From Bacteroidota bacterium (lineage in GTDB: Bacteria; Bacteroidota; Bacteroidia; Bacteroidales; JAADJA01), in assembly GCA_020444515.1 (NCBI GenBank), contig JAHLKX010000004.1:372001-436000 (forward strand): a DNA stretch of 64,000 bases, written 5' to 3'. The notes under the pieces are model-generated. The model ran no database searches. It saw only the letters and a list, made by a program, of their open reading frames with translations, and was not told the DNA's origin. Position 1 is the stretch's first letter; each line of letters starts with the position of its first letter. Positions 25,336 to 34,461 of the stretch are shown in pieces. The position numbers were made by a program, and so were the translations under genes.

Positions 25336-26349
25336 TCAGCATATCCGTGGCAATTGTTCCCCAGCCAGCATATCAATGATCCGCCTCCCTCCTATCCCGG
25401 TGGTCATCCATGCTTTTCCGTGATGATCATCTGTTACTTCTCCTATGATGGCAGCCTGTTTACCCAATTCATTTTTTTTCAATGTGCTTAGCACTATATC
25501 TGCATCCTCCTTCCCGACAATCATCAGCACTTTGCCTTCATTGGCCACATAAAGCGGGTCGAAGCCCAGTAATTCACAAATTCCCCGTACATTTTCTTTA
25601 ACGGGTAGTTTCGATTCATCGATCTCAAATCCCAGATTACGGGATTCTGCCAATTCGCACAAAACCGTTGCCATTCCACCGCGGGTTGCATCCCGCATGA
25701 ATTTTACCCGGTCTGAAACCTCCAGCACCTGGCTGATCATATGATTCAGACTGGCGCAATCGGATTCAATCTCTGCCTGAAAACCCAGTCCCTCCCTTAC
25801 TGACATGATACACATGCCATGGTCAGCCAGGGTACCATTGATGATCAATTTGTCACCGGGCTGAATTTCCGTTCCCATTCCAATATTTTTCCTTTTAGCC
25901 TCCAATGCTCCAATGCCTGTTGTGTTGATAAACACCTTATCACACTTACCCCTGTCAACCACTTTGGTATCACCTGTTACAATTCGAACACCTGCTTTAT
26001 TAGCCTCTTCAGCCATGGTTTTTACAATGATTTCAAGATCCTTAAAAGGCAATCCCTCTTCGATGATGAAAGATGCACTGAGGTATAGTGGTTTCGCTCC
26101 TGAAACTGCCAGGTCATTTACGGTTCCGGCAATGGCAAGCTTACCGATATTGCCGCCCGGAAAAAAAATGGGATCCACGACGAATGAATCCGTCGTGAAA
26201 GAAATCAAATCAGAATCGGGCTGTAATACAGAAGCGTCAGTCTGTAGATCAAGGATTTCGTTATGAAAATATTTCACAAACAGGTTGGTGATTAAATCGT
26301 GGCTAAGTTTGCCACCACTCCCATGTCCTAAAAGGATATTTTTTATCAT
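25336..26349 (-). CDS. hypE: HypE, carbamoyl dehydratase for hydrogenase cyanide ligands
   Basis: HypE dehydrates the carbamoyl group placed on its C-terminal cysteine by HypF to a thiocyanate that supplies the CN ligands of the [NiFe] site. The AIR-synthase-like protein starts ILLGHGSGGKLSHDLI, has GTVNDLAVSGAKP and GDTKVVDRG, and ends with the obligatory PRIC tail with terminal cysteine. The start is the ATG of MIKNILLG; a TTG two codons upstream is less likely. It lies 15 bases after hypD and is complete. The S23-like cassette follows immediately, its right inverted repeat reaching to within a few bases of the stop codon. Confidence 0.97.
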   Translation of the reverse strand: MIKNILLGHGSGGKLSHDLITNLFVKYFHNEILDLQTDASVLQPDSDLISFTTDSFVVDPIFFPGGNIGKLAIAGTVNDLAVSGAKPLYLSASFIIEEGLPFKDLEIIVKTMAEEANKAGVRIVTGDTKVVDRGKCDKVFINTTGIGALEAKRKNIGMGTEIQPGDKLIINGTLADHGMCIMSVREGLGFQAEIESDCASLNHMISQVLEVSDRVKFMRDATRGGMATVLCELAESRNLGFEIDESKLPVKENVRGICELLGFDPLYVANEGKVLMIVGKEDADIVLSTLKKNELGKQAAIIGEVTDDHHGKAWMTTGIGGRRIIDMLAGEQLPRIC

Positions 26350-26364
26350 GTTCAATATTTGAAA

Positions 26365-27447
26365 TTAATCCCGGTTATACCTGTAATATGCATGGCATGA
26401 TCCTTCATGGGAAACCATGCAAGCTCCAACCGGATTTTGCGGCGTGCATGCTTTTGCAAATAATTTACAATCTTTGGGATTTTTTATACCCTTAAGTATC
26501 TCGCCGCAGATGCAGCCTTTATCTTCACGGGTCGGTTCCACTTCAACAGGTATCTGTTTTTCAGCATCAAAAACGGCATATTCTTCTTTAATTTTCATCC
26601 CGCTTTTGGGTAATACACCCAATCCACGCCACCAATCGTCTCCCAGGTAAAATACTTCATCAAGGAATTGTTGCGCTTTCACATTGCCTTCCGGCTTAAC
26701 GACCCGGGTATATTGTATTTCAACTTTTGGATCATCATTTTCCATCTGTGTCACCAGCATAAGAATAGACTGCAGCAGGTCTACGGGTTCAAATCCGGAT
26801 ACGACCACACCCAGGCCATATTTATTAGGAATATTTTGGTAGATACCCGTACCGGTAATGGTACTTACATGCCCGGGAGCTATGTATCCACTTAGCTTTA
26901 CTCCTTCATCTATGAGTGCTTCCATAGCAGGAGGCATTACTTTGTGGGAGCTGAACAGATAAAAATTACGGATACCGGCCATCTGTGCACGGATCACACC
27001 GGCCGCAGAACTTGGAGCTGTTGTTTCAAACCCAATACCCAGGAATACAACTTTTTTAGTTGGATTATCTTTTGCGATTTGGAGTGCATCCAAAACAGAA
27101 TATACGATCCGTATATCAGCACCTGCAGCTTTTTCCTGATCAAGGGTAGAGGTAGAACCAGGGACACGGATCAGATCACCATAGGTGGTAATGATTACAT
27201 CTTTGAGGCGGCTGTAAGCAATGGCCTGGTCGATGTATTTGCGATCGGAAACACAAACCGGGCAGCCCGGTCCTGAGATCAAACGAATGTTATCCGGCAA
27301 CAAAGAAGGGATTCCGAACTTCTGGATCGACATGGTATGGCCTCCACAAACTTCCATGAACGAGACCGGGTTTTTTGAGACTTGCTTGATTTGTTTTACG
27401 AGTTTATCAACGATATCCCTGTTGCGGTATTCATCTATATATTTCAT
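26365..27447 (-). CDS. hypD: HypD, hydrogenase Fe(CN)2CO assembly scaffold
   Basis: HypD together with HypC forms the scaffold on which the Fe(CN)2CO unit is built. The 360-residue protein has the conserved VCGGHTMSIQKFGI motif, GPGCPVCVS, GFETTAPSSAAG, APGHVSTITG and the C-terminal [4Fe-4S] cysteines in GCICGEIL, DCKLFAKACTP and GACMVSHEGSCHAYY. Length and order are canonical. It begins nine bases after hypC and is part of the minus-strand hyp operon. Confidence 0.97.
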   Translation of the reverse strand: MKYIDEYRNRDIVDKLVKQIKQVSKNPVSFMEVCGGHTMSIQKFGIPSLLPDNIRLISGPGCPVCVSDRKYIDQAIAYSRLKDVIITTYGDLIRVPGSTSTLDQEKAAGADIRIVYSVLDALQIAKDNPTKKVVFLGIGFETTAPSSAAGVIRAQMAGIRNFYLFSSHKVMPPAMEALIDEGVKLSGYIAPGHVSTITGTGIYQNIPNKYGLGVVVSGFEPVDLLQSILMLVTQMENDDPKVEIQYTRVVKPEGNVKAQQFLDEVFYLGDDWWRGLGVLPKSGMKIKEEYAVFDAEKQIPVEVEPTREDKGCICGEILKGIKNPKDCKLFAKACTPQNPVGACMVSHEGSCHAYYRYNRD

Positions 27448-27456
27448 GAGTGAGTT

Positions 27457-27720
27457 TTAGATTAGTCGGGTACCACTTTCTTTTTCTTCCTGATCCATTT
27501 CTTTATTCAGTTCATCAAATTCCTGAAATACTTTTAAAGTTTCATGGGCTTCCTCTTCACTAATTTTTTGAATAGCAAATCCTGTATGAATGAGCACATA
27601 GTCACCAACCGAAACATCTTCCAGCAATTGCAAACTAGCTTTATATTTTGCTCCGCCGACAGATACCTGGGCCATTTCGCCTTCGATTGATTCTACTTTG
27701 GCCGGAATACTTAAACACAT
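27457..27720 (-). CDS. hypC: HypC/HupF family hydrogenase chaperone
   Basis: This 87-residue OB-fold chaperone starts with the invariant MCLSIPAKV, whose Cys2 binds the iron complex and HypD. DYVLIHTGFAIQKISEEEA is the family C-terminal motif, and an acidic tail follows. It carries the iron ligand complex from HypD to the hydrogenase large subunit precursor. It lies 12 bases after hypF, and the spacer plus the last hypF codons consist of GATT-phased heptamer-like repeats. Confidence 0.96.
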   Translation of the reverse strand: MCLSIPAKVESIEGEMAQVSVGGAKYKASLQLLEDVSVGDYVLIHTGFAIQKISEEEAHETLKVFQEFDELNKEMDQEEKESGTRLI

Positions 27721-27722
27721 AT

Positions 27723-27760
27723 GATTGGTGATTTAATGATTAACGATTTGTGATTTCTGA
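27723..27760. repeat. Degenerate heptamer array spanning hypF end and hypC leader
   Basis: The plus strand reads GATTGGT, GATTTAAT, GATTAAC, GATTTGT, GATTTCT, GAT, that is units of seven (once eight) bases each starting GATT. The hypF stop codon (27733-27735) and the last codons are formed by it. Heptamer phase matches the GGATTTT units beside the S23-like gene, and a weaker GATTAGT-type stretch lies near the hypB end (23487-23512). Confidence 0.5.
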
Positions 27761-30054
27761 TAAGTTTTTCCTATTGAACGCAGTTTGGCAGCAATGGCTA
27801 ACTGGCCGAGTGCGATCCCGCCATCATTTGACGGTATCTTGTTTTGCGTATAAACCATAAAACCGACACTTTCAAGTAGCTTTTCAAGTCTGCTCAATAA
27901 AAATCGATTTTGAAAAGTTCCTCCGGTTAAAACCACCTTGCTAATATCTCTTTGAGTTCTGGCTAAACTAACCACTGCAAAAACAGCATTCATTACCGTA
28001 TTATGGAATCGTGCTGAAATTTCCTCGAGCGGAACACCATCCAATAAATCCTGAACAATATCACGGATGGTTGGCTGAAAGGAAATAACCTCACCGAACT
28101 CAAATGGGTAAGCCGCTTCAACTGTTCCTGAAGCAAGATCTTCGAGTCGCATAGGTGCCTCCGCATGAAATTGGGTTATTGTACAAATATTCATGATGGC
28201 CGACACTGCATCAAACAACCTTCCCGCACTGCAACTCATTGGCGAATTGATCTTTTTGTCGATGGCCTCCAGGATATATTCGCATTTTGCTTTATCCAAC
28301 GTTTTCACAAAAGGGATATCAAGGTCCCAAAAGTCATGTCCATAAACCATGTAGAGGTATGAAAGACCGGTCCTCCATGGCTCTTTGGTAACCCGATCCC
28401 CTCCCGGTAAAGGGACATATTCGAAATGGTTATATCGTTCATATCCTGCCAGGTCACAGATAAATATTTCACTACCCCAAATGTGCCTGTCCGTGCCAAA
28501 TCCAGTACCATCAAGACTGACTCCAATCACCTGTTCATCCAGGTTATGTTCAGCCATGCATGAAGCCACATGGGCATGATGGTGCTGCACGCCTACCAGC
28601 TTCAATTTCTGGACTTTGGCAAAACGGGTCGAAAGATAATCGGGATGCAAGTCATGAACGATGATCTCCGGCTTGACCCTGAATAATTTTAGAAAACGAT
28701 GGTATGCTTCTTCATAAAACTCAAGCGTTTCCAGGTTTTTTAGATCACCAATGTGCTGACTGAGAATTGCCTGTTTACCTTTTCCGATGCAGAAACAATT
28801 GACCAGCTCCGCTCCCGCAGCGACAATCCCCTCCACATCAAGGTTGAGATTAACCGGCTCAGGTGAATATCCTCTTGACCGACGCAAAATCCGCTCTTTG
28901 TTATTCACTACCATCGCCACAGAATCATCGGTCCGATTGTAAATCTCACGATTGTAAATCAGAACAGCATCTGCAATTTGTGACAGCATTTCTTCTGCCA
29001 CCGTATTATCAATCACAATTGGTTCATCCGAAATATTTCCACTGGTCAATACAATGGCAGGCAATCCAAGCTTTTCGAACAACAAATAATGAAAAGGCAT
29101 GTATGGTAACATGGCTCCAATGGTATGAAATCCATTGCTAACACCCGAAGCCAGTTTTTCCTTTTCACGCAAAATGACAATGGGACGACGCCATGAAAGC
29201 AAGGATTTTTTCTCCTCCGAATACAAAACCGTAAAATCCTTTACCGCATCAATATCGGCAAACATCACGGCAAATGGTTTTCCTTCACGGAATTTTCGTT
29301 GACGGAGCATATTCACAGCCTCCTCATTTTGTGCATCACAGGCAATCTGAAAACCGCCAATTCCTTTGATGGCAACAATCTGTCCCGATTTTAACAATGC
29401 TACAACCTTTTCCAGTATGATGTTAAAATCTGTGATCCGTTCATTTTCAATTACCAGTTCATATTGGGGGCCACAAGTAGAACAAGCTACGGGCTGGGCA
29501 TGAAAGCGACGATCCATCACATCTTCATATTCATTGCGACAGGTGTCGCACATCCTAAAAGGTTCCATGGTGGTTTTATCGCGATCATAAGGAAGATCCT
29601 GGATAATGGAAAAACGAGGACCGCAATTGGTACAATTGATAAACGGATAATTGATTCGATGTGATTGTTTCTTCAGGTCTAGCAAACAATCCTCACATAC
29701 GGCTATGTCAGGACTCACATCCGTGATCTGTTCCGATGTATTTTCACTTTTCACAATGACAAACTCATCAAAACCCTCAGCAGCCGCTAATTCAACACGA
29801 ATATCCTGGATATTTGATGCAAGAGGTGCTTTATTGCTGATGTCAGCAATAAAATGTTCAAGTTGATCAGGTGCACCCTCAACTTTTACCACAACTCCAT
29901 CGTTCCGATTTTCAACCCATCCAAAGATACCATGCGCATGTGCAAGACGATATATGAACGGACGAAATCCGACCCCTTGTACCAAACCCTTGATATGAAG
30001 CCGTTTTGCTATATGATGATTTGCTTTCTTCAATCCAGATTTTAAATCACGCAC
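27733..30054 (-). CDS. hypF: HypF, carbamoyltransferase for hydrogenase maturation
   Basis: HypF transfers carbamoyl from carbamoyl phosphate to the HypE C-terminal cysteine via carbamoyl adenylate. The 773-residue protein has, in order, an acylphosphatase domain (GLVQGVGFRPFIYRLA), two zinc-finger-like cysteine pairs (CEDC, CTNCGPRFS, CDTC, CSTCGPQYE), a YrdC-like domain (KGIGGFQIACDA, RRPIVIL) and a Kae1-like domain (GVQHHHAHVASCMAEH, GVSLDGTGFG, LTGGTFQNRFLL). The start read here is GTG, about 15 bases downstream of the predicted transcription start; no in-frame ATG precedes the acylphosphatase domain. First gene of the hyp operon. Confidence 0.96.
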   Translation of the reverse strand: MRDLKSGLKKANHHIAKRLHIKGLVQGVGFRPFIYRLAHAHGIFGWVENRNDGVVVKVEGAPDQLEHFIADISNKAPLASNIQDIRVELAAAEGFDEFVIVKSENTSEQITDVSPDIAVCEDCLLDLKKQSHRINYPFINCTNCGPRFSIIQDLPYDRDKTTMEPFRMCDTCRNEYEDVMDRRFHAQPVACSTCGPQYELVIENERITDFNIILEKVVALLKSGQIVAIKGIGGFQIACDAQNEEAVNMLRQRKFREGKPFAVMFADIDAVKDFTVLYSEEKKSLLSWRRPIVILREKEKLASGVSNGFHTIGAMLPYMPFHYLLFEKLGLPAIVLTSGNISDEPIVIDNTVAEEMLSQIADAVLIYNREIYNRTDDSVAMVVNNKERILRRSRGYSPEPVNLNLDVEGIVAAGAELVNCFCIGKGKQAILSQHIGDLKNLETLEFYEEAYHRFLKLFRVKPEIIVHDLHPDYLSTRFAKVQKLKLVGVQHHHAHVASCMAEHNLDEQVIGVSLDGTGFGTDRHIWGSEIFICDLAGYERYNHFEYVPLPGGDRVTKEPWRTGLSYLYMVYGHDFWDLDIPFVKTLDKAKCEYILEAIDKKINSPMSCSAGRLFDAVSAIMNICTITQFHAEAPMRLEDLASGTVEAAYPFEFGEVISFQPTIRDIVQDLLDGVPLEEISARFHNTVMNAVFAVVSLARTQRDISKVVLTGGTFQNRFLLSRLEKLLESVGFMVYTQNKIPSNDGGIALGQLAIAAKLRSIGKTYQKSQIVNH

Positions 30055-30075
30055 TCATTTACCGAAATAAAGCTA

Positions 30076-30105
30076 CAAATTTATATTTTGTTAACTAACT
30101 AACAA
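30076..30105 (-). promoter_or_regulatory. Perfect Bacteroidota-type promoter for the hyp operon
   Basis: On the minus strand the sequence is TTG (30105-30103), exactly 19 bases, then TAAATTTG (30083-30076), matching TTG-N19-TAnnTTTG. Transcription would start about 15-20 bases upstream of the hypF GTG. The match is seen; activity is inferred. Confidence 0.75.
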
Positions 30106-30277
30106 CATAAAATAACGATTACTTTTAACGATTGTAAAGTTGTTTTACCTATCAGGATTGATGAAGAGAGAATTATTTTATGAATGGTAATTTTCAAGAA
30201 ATACTTGATTGAATGTGTAATTTGTTTAATTTTATGGGTGCACTTAAATCCTAATAATGGATTTGACATAGAAAAAC

Positions 30278-30284
30278 AAGGAGG
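30278..30284 (+). promoter_or_regulatory. Strong Shine-Dalgarno sequence before the zinc-ribbon gene
   Basis: AAGGAGG lies five to six bases before the ATG at 30290. Most genes in this window have only A-rich leaders, so a near-perfect anti-16S complement stands out and fixes the start codon. Confidence 0.7.
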
Positions 30285-30289
30285 CTGTC

Positions 30290-30697
30290 ATGACAAAAAC
30301 CATTTCCCTTAACTTAAAATGTCCACACTGTGGAAAATCCTTGATGGATCAAGAATATCTGCTCAAGGACAGACCCAGTGTTAAATTGAATATTGAAACA
30401 GATCATGACCGGGGAACAATTCGGCTATGTTCCATCTACGGTTGCTATGATCATGTATGTGATTTTGATTTACACGAAAGAGAAATAGCACGTTTTTATT
30501 GTCCAAACTGCAATAAAGAACTTAAAAGCAATGACCATTGTGATGAGGCCCATTGCCATGCCCCAATGATTCCATTTATTCTTGAAGTGGGGGGCAAAGT
30601 CTTTATTTGTTCGCGCAAGGGATGTCAGAATCACTTTGTTGCTTTTGAGGATCTATCAACCGAAGTCAGGAAGTTTTATACGGAATATGGTTTTTAA
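30290..30697 (+). CDS. Cysteine-rich multi-zinc-ribbon protein of unknown function
   Basis: This 135-residue soluble protein has paired metal-binding motifs: CPHCGK (11-16), CSIYGCYDHVC, CPNCNKE, CDEAHCHAP and CSRKGCQNH. The two halves look related, each being a CPxC ribbon followed by a CxxxxC segment. I do not recognise a family. It is divergent from hypF, sharing a spacer of about 235 bases, which hints at a metal or redox link to hydrogenase maturation but does not prove one. Translation is set by a strong AAGGAGG 5-6 bases upstream, unusual in this phylum. It ends one base before the convergent alkaline phosphatase stop. Confidence 0.75.
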   Translation: MTKTISLNLKCPHCGKSLMDQEYLLKDRPSVKLNIETDHDRGTIRLCSIYGCYDHVCDFDLHEREIARFYCPNCNKELKSNDHCDEAHCHAPMIPFILEVGGKVFICSRKGCQNHFVAFEDLSTEVRKFYTEYGF

Positions 30698-31789
30698 TTA
30701 AAGACCATAAAAATTCCTGAATTTAAAATAAAGATCGGTATTTTCATACACACCGGTAAAAGCATCTGAACCAGGACCGAAAGCAAAAACGGGAACCATT
30801 GCAGCCGTATGCAACCAGGTAACAAACTGGCCGGTTATGGTTTGATTGGCAAGATTGCCATTGGTCAATGCGAAGCCAGCTGTTTCATGATCTCCTGTTA
30901 TTACCACCAGGGTATTTCCGTCAGTTTCTGCAAAATCAAGTGCTACGCCCACTGCCGCATCAAAATCGAGCATTTCTGCCATGAGATATTCCTGATCATT
31001 TTCTTCACCAGCCCAATCAATTTGTGCTCCTTCCACCATCAGAAAAAATCCTTTTTTCGAGGTTTTTAAATTCTCCAATGCTTTTTGGGTCGATTGTTTT
31101 AAAACGGGACCTCGGCCTTCTGGGATCGAAACCGGTTTATCCGAAGCAATAAAAAGGGCCGTTTTTTTTATTTCACTCACCTCATCCGGAGCATTGGCTA
31201 CCTGATAACCCCGGGCGGTGAGAGAGTCTATTAAATTGATACCATCCGAACGTTGATCAAAATATTTTTGCCCACCACCGGCAAAAAAATCAACACCACT
31301 TTTAACCAGTTCTAAAGCAATGGCCTCGTATTGGAAACGATCGGTTTGATGAGCATAAAAAGCGGCAGGAGTAGCATGCACAATTTGAGACGTCGTAACC
31401 AATCCTGTTGCAACACCATCCTTTTCGAGGGTTTCGACAATCGTTTCCAATGGATTACCTTGTGGATCAACACCCAGTGAATAATAGTTGGTTTTTTGTC
31501 CACACGACATGGCCGTGGCTGAAGCTCCCGAATCTGTTACATATTTATCGGCACAATGCGTTGACTGGATGCCGATAGACTTGCATTTTAACATGTTCAG
31601 CTGTCCCCCATTGACCGTTCTGGCGCCAGTAATCTGCGTTAAACCCATGCCATCACCAATCAGTAAAATAACATTCTGATAATTCTTTTCAGGTTCTGGA
31701 TTTACCGGTTTTGGATCGATATTATCCTCCCTGCCAGTGCAGGCTAGAAGAAATAGAAGCGGGATGATGAGTATGATTGATCTTTTCAT
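30698..31789 (-). CDS. Alkaline phosphatase lipoprotein (PhoA superfamily)
   Basis: This 363-residue lipoprotein (lipobox Cys17, LFLLAC) has the alkaline phosphatase pattern: VILLIGDGMGLTQI (first metal Asp), the nucleophile in YVTDSGASATAMSCG (Ser after Asp), SQIVHATPAAFYAHQ, VEGAQIDWAGEEND and VITGDHETAGFA. It cleaves phosphomonoesters outside the cytoplasm. It is somewhat shorter than E. coli PhoA and lacks some surface insertions. It is two bases downstream of the flippase gene on the same strand, so it may belong to that transcript. No Pho-box-like operator was recognised. Confidence 0.93.
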   Translation of the reverse strand: MKRSIILIIPLLFLLACTGREDNIDPKPVNPEPEKNYQNVILLIGDGMGLTQITGARTVNGGQLNMLKCKSIGIQSTHCADKYVTDSGASATAMSCGQKTNYYSLGVDPQGNPLETIVETLEKDGVATGLVTTSQIVHATPAAFYAHQTDRFQYEAIALELVKSGVDFFAGGGQKYFDQRSDGINLIDSLTARGYQVANAPDEVSEIKKTALFIASDKPVSIPEGRGPVLKQSTQKALENLKTSKKGFFLMVEGAQIDWAGEENDQEYLMAEMLDFDAAVGVALDFAETDGNTLVVITGDHETAGFALTNGNLANQTITGQFVTWLHTAAMVPVFAFGPGSDAFTGVYENTDLYFKFRNFYGL

Positions 31790-31791
31790 TG

Positions 31792-33231
31792 TTAAAACGG
31801 AATTTTTACCTTACGAATCTGACCACGGATCAGACTCAAATATATGATAAAAAACAACAATCCTTCAGCAATTGTTTGCCAAAGTGAAAGTACATAATTT
31901 TCACGGATCACATAATCAATGACCAATTCCACGGCAAGGATCAATATAAAAAACAACGTTTTCCTAAGATAGGATCTGTTTTGAAAGAAGCCCGCTGAGT
32001 CCTGCAAATAAAAATAGAGAACGATAAAAACATAGGCTATAAAAGTTGTGATGGCTGCCCATTGGTAACCATACAAAGGGATCATAATAAAGTTGAGAAC
32101 CAGGTTGAGGACGCTGGCCAGGAAAACGCCAATGGCAATGTTTCTCAGTTTATCGGCAAATTTGAAACGGATCTCAATAAAAAGAAAGAGGCCATACATG
32201 TATGAACTGATAAATATCCACGGCATGATTACATATCCACTTCGAAAGGACTCACCCAGCAAGATAAATGCAATTTCCCGGGGGAACATGCTTAAATAGG
32301 TAACAACAGGCAATCCAAACATCAGAAAAACAAAAAGATAATCCTGGATGAGCTTTGCAGAGTTGGTAAAATCAATTTCCAGTTCCTTGTTCAGCTTCGG
32401 ATTAATTGTATTAAAATACACCGTTACCAGGGCCACCACGCTTAGCTGGCAAATGTTGTAAACCTGATTATAGATCCCCACAGTAGACATATCGGTATAC
32501 AAGGCAATGATGTACCGATCAGAGGTAGTGATGAGCAAAAAGAAAAAATTTGAAACAAGGCCAACGCTTCCGAATTTCAGTAACAATTTCAGTGTATTGC
32601 GGGAAATATGGGTCAGTGATACCGATACCCCCTCACGACTGAAGAAAAGGATGAACAAAAGGGCCAGTACATCAATGATGATGGTGCTGAGGATCATAGC
32701 TTCGATGCGGAAATCCAAGACAAATGTCATATAATAAAGTACACCAAAACTCAACACTGCCCTCATCGAATGAATCGCATTGTATTTAAATGCCTTGCCT
32801 TCGAGCCGTATGATGATCAGGTACAGTCCGATAAATTCTTTAATAAAATATTGAATAAATGAAAGAATAATCAGGTTCCTGACCAAAGGAAGATCGGCTA
32901 ACACATACCAGACTCCGCTGGAAATTAGCAAAAGTGCACTGGCAACCAGATAGATGGCCGTCATATTGGAGTAGAGACCTTTCAGGTTATTTTTGTTCTT
33001 AAAGGCATTGTAATACCGCCATAGACAACTTGATAACCATGAATACAAAAAGATCGAGATATAGGTAAATGTGATGGTAACAATCCCGAGATAACCATAT
33101 TCTTCAGGGGTAAAATAGCGTGTAAATATGGGGGTTTTTATAAATCCAACACCCATGGGAATGATGCTCCCCACAAGGTACCAGCCCATATCGCGGATAA
33201 AATATTTGTTATTTGTCCCCGACTCTTCCAA
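31792..33231 (-). CDS. Polysaccharide flippase (Wzx/MATE-like, oligosaccharide export)
   Basis: This 479-residue polytopic protein has about 12-14 hydrophobic helices and the family start KYFIRDMGWYLVGSIIP followed by KTPIFTRYFTPEEYGYLGI. It probably flips lipid-linked oligosaccharides across the inner membrane. The frame opens with a TTG three bases after the glycosyltransferase stop; an in-frame ATG at 33189 (MGWYLVGS) would cut into the conserved N-terminus, so TTG is preferred. It pairs with the upstream glycosyltransferase, suggesting a small surface glycan module. Confidence 0.88.
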   Translation of the reverse strand: MEESGTNNKYFIRDMGWYLVGSIIPMGVGFIKTPIFTRYFTPEEYGYLGIVTITFTYISIFLYSWLSSCLWRYYNAFKNKNNLKGLYSNMTAIYLVASALLLISSGVWYVLADLPLVRNLIILSFIQYFIKEFIGLYLIIIRLEGKAFKYNAIHSMRAVLSFGVLYYMTFVLDFRIEAMILSTIIIDVLALLFILFFSREGVSVSLTHISRNTLKLLLKFGSVGLVSNFFFLLITTSDRYIIALYTDMSTVGIYNQVYNICQLSVVALVTVYFNTINPKLNKELEIDFTNSAKLIQDYLFVFLMFGLPVVTYLSMFPREIAFILLGESFRSGYVIMPWIFISSYMYGLFLFIEIRFKFADKLRNIAIGVFLASVLNLVLNFIMIPLYGYQWAAITTFIAYVFIVLYFYLQDSAGFFQNRSYLRKTLFFILILAVELVIDYVIRENYVLSLWQTIAEGLLFFIIYLSLIRGQIRKVKIPF

Positions 33232-33234
33232 TGA

Positions 33235-34428
33235 TCACGAAGTTAAATTATCATATATACCAATAAGCTTCTGTTCCATATGATCCCATTGATAGTATTT
33301 ATCTGCTGCCTTTCGGCCATTATCGGAGCAAGCTTTATAAAACTTTTCATCCTTTGAAAGTTTGATCATGCCTGCTGCAATCTCCTCCGGACTTTCCGGA
33401 TTAACAGTCATTCCACATTGGTGTTTGTCAATGATCCTGCTGATATGTCCGAAATTACTACCAAGGATGGGCAGCCCAAATTTCATATACTCAAATATCT
33501 TGATTTGTAAAATAATCCGGTGTGTAGGAATGGGGAGAAAAATTCCCAAACCCATCCTGCTTTTTTGATAGTAATCAACCACCTCAGGATATGGAACAGC
33601 ATTTTTCAGCTTCACATTTGCCTCCAGACCCTGTTTAGCAATAAATTCAGCCATCTCACTTTTTAATTCTTCAGGAAACCAGGATCCCAAAAACAACATC
33701 CGGAATTGAGGAATTTCCTGGACAACAATCATCATGGCTTTTAAAATATGAAATGCTCCGCGCAGACGTGTTATTCCGCCAGTGTAAATAGCATCAAATT
33801 CTTTTATCTCTGTTTTATTTTCTGATAAATGATGAACCAGGTCGGTGTAATTGTATATCACCTCCACGGGTTTGTCAGGGAAATAGGCCTGAAAACGTTT
33901 TTGGAGATTCTCTTCAGTAGTGATGATGAGATCACATTTACTGGCTTTTTGCCGTTCCCATTTTCTGACCAACCCGGCATATGGTGCTCGCAAAGAGGCC
34001 GGAAGACCGAACCCATGGTTATAATCAAGTATGTTTTCAGGATAGGGCTCATGCACATCATAAATGACTTTGGGTTTATTGGGTAGCGCTTTGAGTTTCC
34101 CCACCAAACGTAAGATTTTTAAATCATGGAGATGGAAAACATCGGCTTTTGTACTGACTGCCTTTCTGAATAATTGCCGATACAATCCTTTTGGGGAAAT
34201 TCTTTTTAAGACATAATTTAAATATCGATTGGCCGAAAGGTTGCACTGCACTGTTTGGTAATGGATTCCCTCGACCGTTTTGCCACTGCTGTTGTTTTCG
34301 GCCGCCAGTACATAATATACTTCAAAACCGGCTCTGGCCAACGAACAGGCCTCTTTCCAGTAAATCCGGTCGTCGTACAGGCTATGGCTGTCAGCCAGGA
34401 AACATATTTTGGGAAGGTTTTTTTCCAT
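33235..34428 (-). CDS. Glycosyltransferase family 4-like (GT-B)
   Basis: This 397-residue cytoplasmic GT-B enzyme has an N-terminal acceptor domain (KICFLADSHSLYDDRIYWKEA, VFHLHDLKILRLVG, YDVHEPYPENIL) and a C-terminal nucleotide-sugar domain with FDAIYTGGITRLRG, MRMGLGIFLP-like and KIFEYMKFGLPILGSNFGHI followed by NPESPEEIA. The E-x7-E pattern is present in degenerate form. It makes a glycosidic bond in a surface glycan, together with the flippase gene three bases downstream. Sugar donor and acceptor are not readable. Confidence 0.9.
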   Translation of the reverse strand: MEKNLPKICFLADSHSLYDDRIYWKEACSLARAGFEVYYVLAAENNSSGKTVEGIHYQTVQCNLSANRYLNYVLKRISPKGLYRQLFRKAVSTKADVFHLHDLKILRLVGKLKALPNKPKVIYDVHEPYPENILDYNHGFGLPASLRAPYAGLVRKWERQKASKCDLIITTEENLQKRFQAYFPDKPVEVIYNYTDLVHHLSENKTEIKEFDAIYTGGITRLRGAFHILKAMMIVVQEIPQFRMLFLGSWFPEELKSEMAEFIAKQGLEANVKLKNAVPYPEVVDYYQKSRMGLGIFLPIPTHRIILQIKIFEYMKFGLPILGSNFGHISRIIDKHQCGMTVNPESPEEIAAGMIKLSKDEKFYKACSDNGRKAADKYYQWDHMEQKLIGIYDNLTS

Positions 34429-34461
34429 ATTCCGGATTAGGAGCTACAAATGTCTGAAAAA

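Noticed and set aside
31792-34428. Complete capsule or exopolysaccharide cluster
   Set aside because: Only one glycosyltransferase and one flippase are present, with no polymerase, chain-length or initiating transferase gene nearby.
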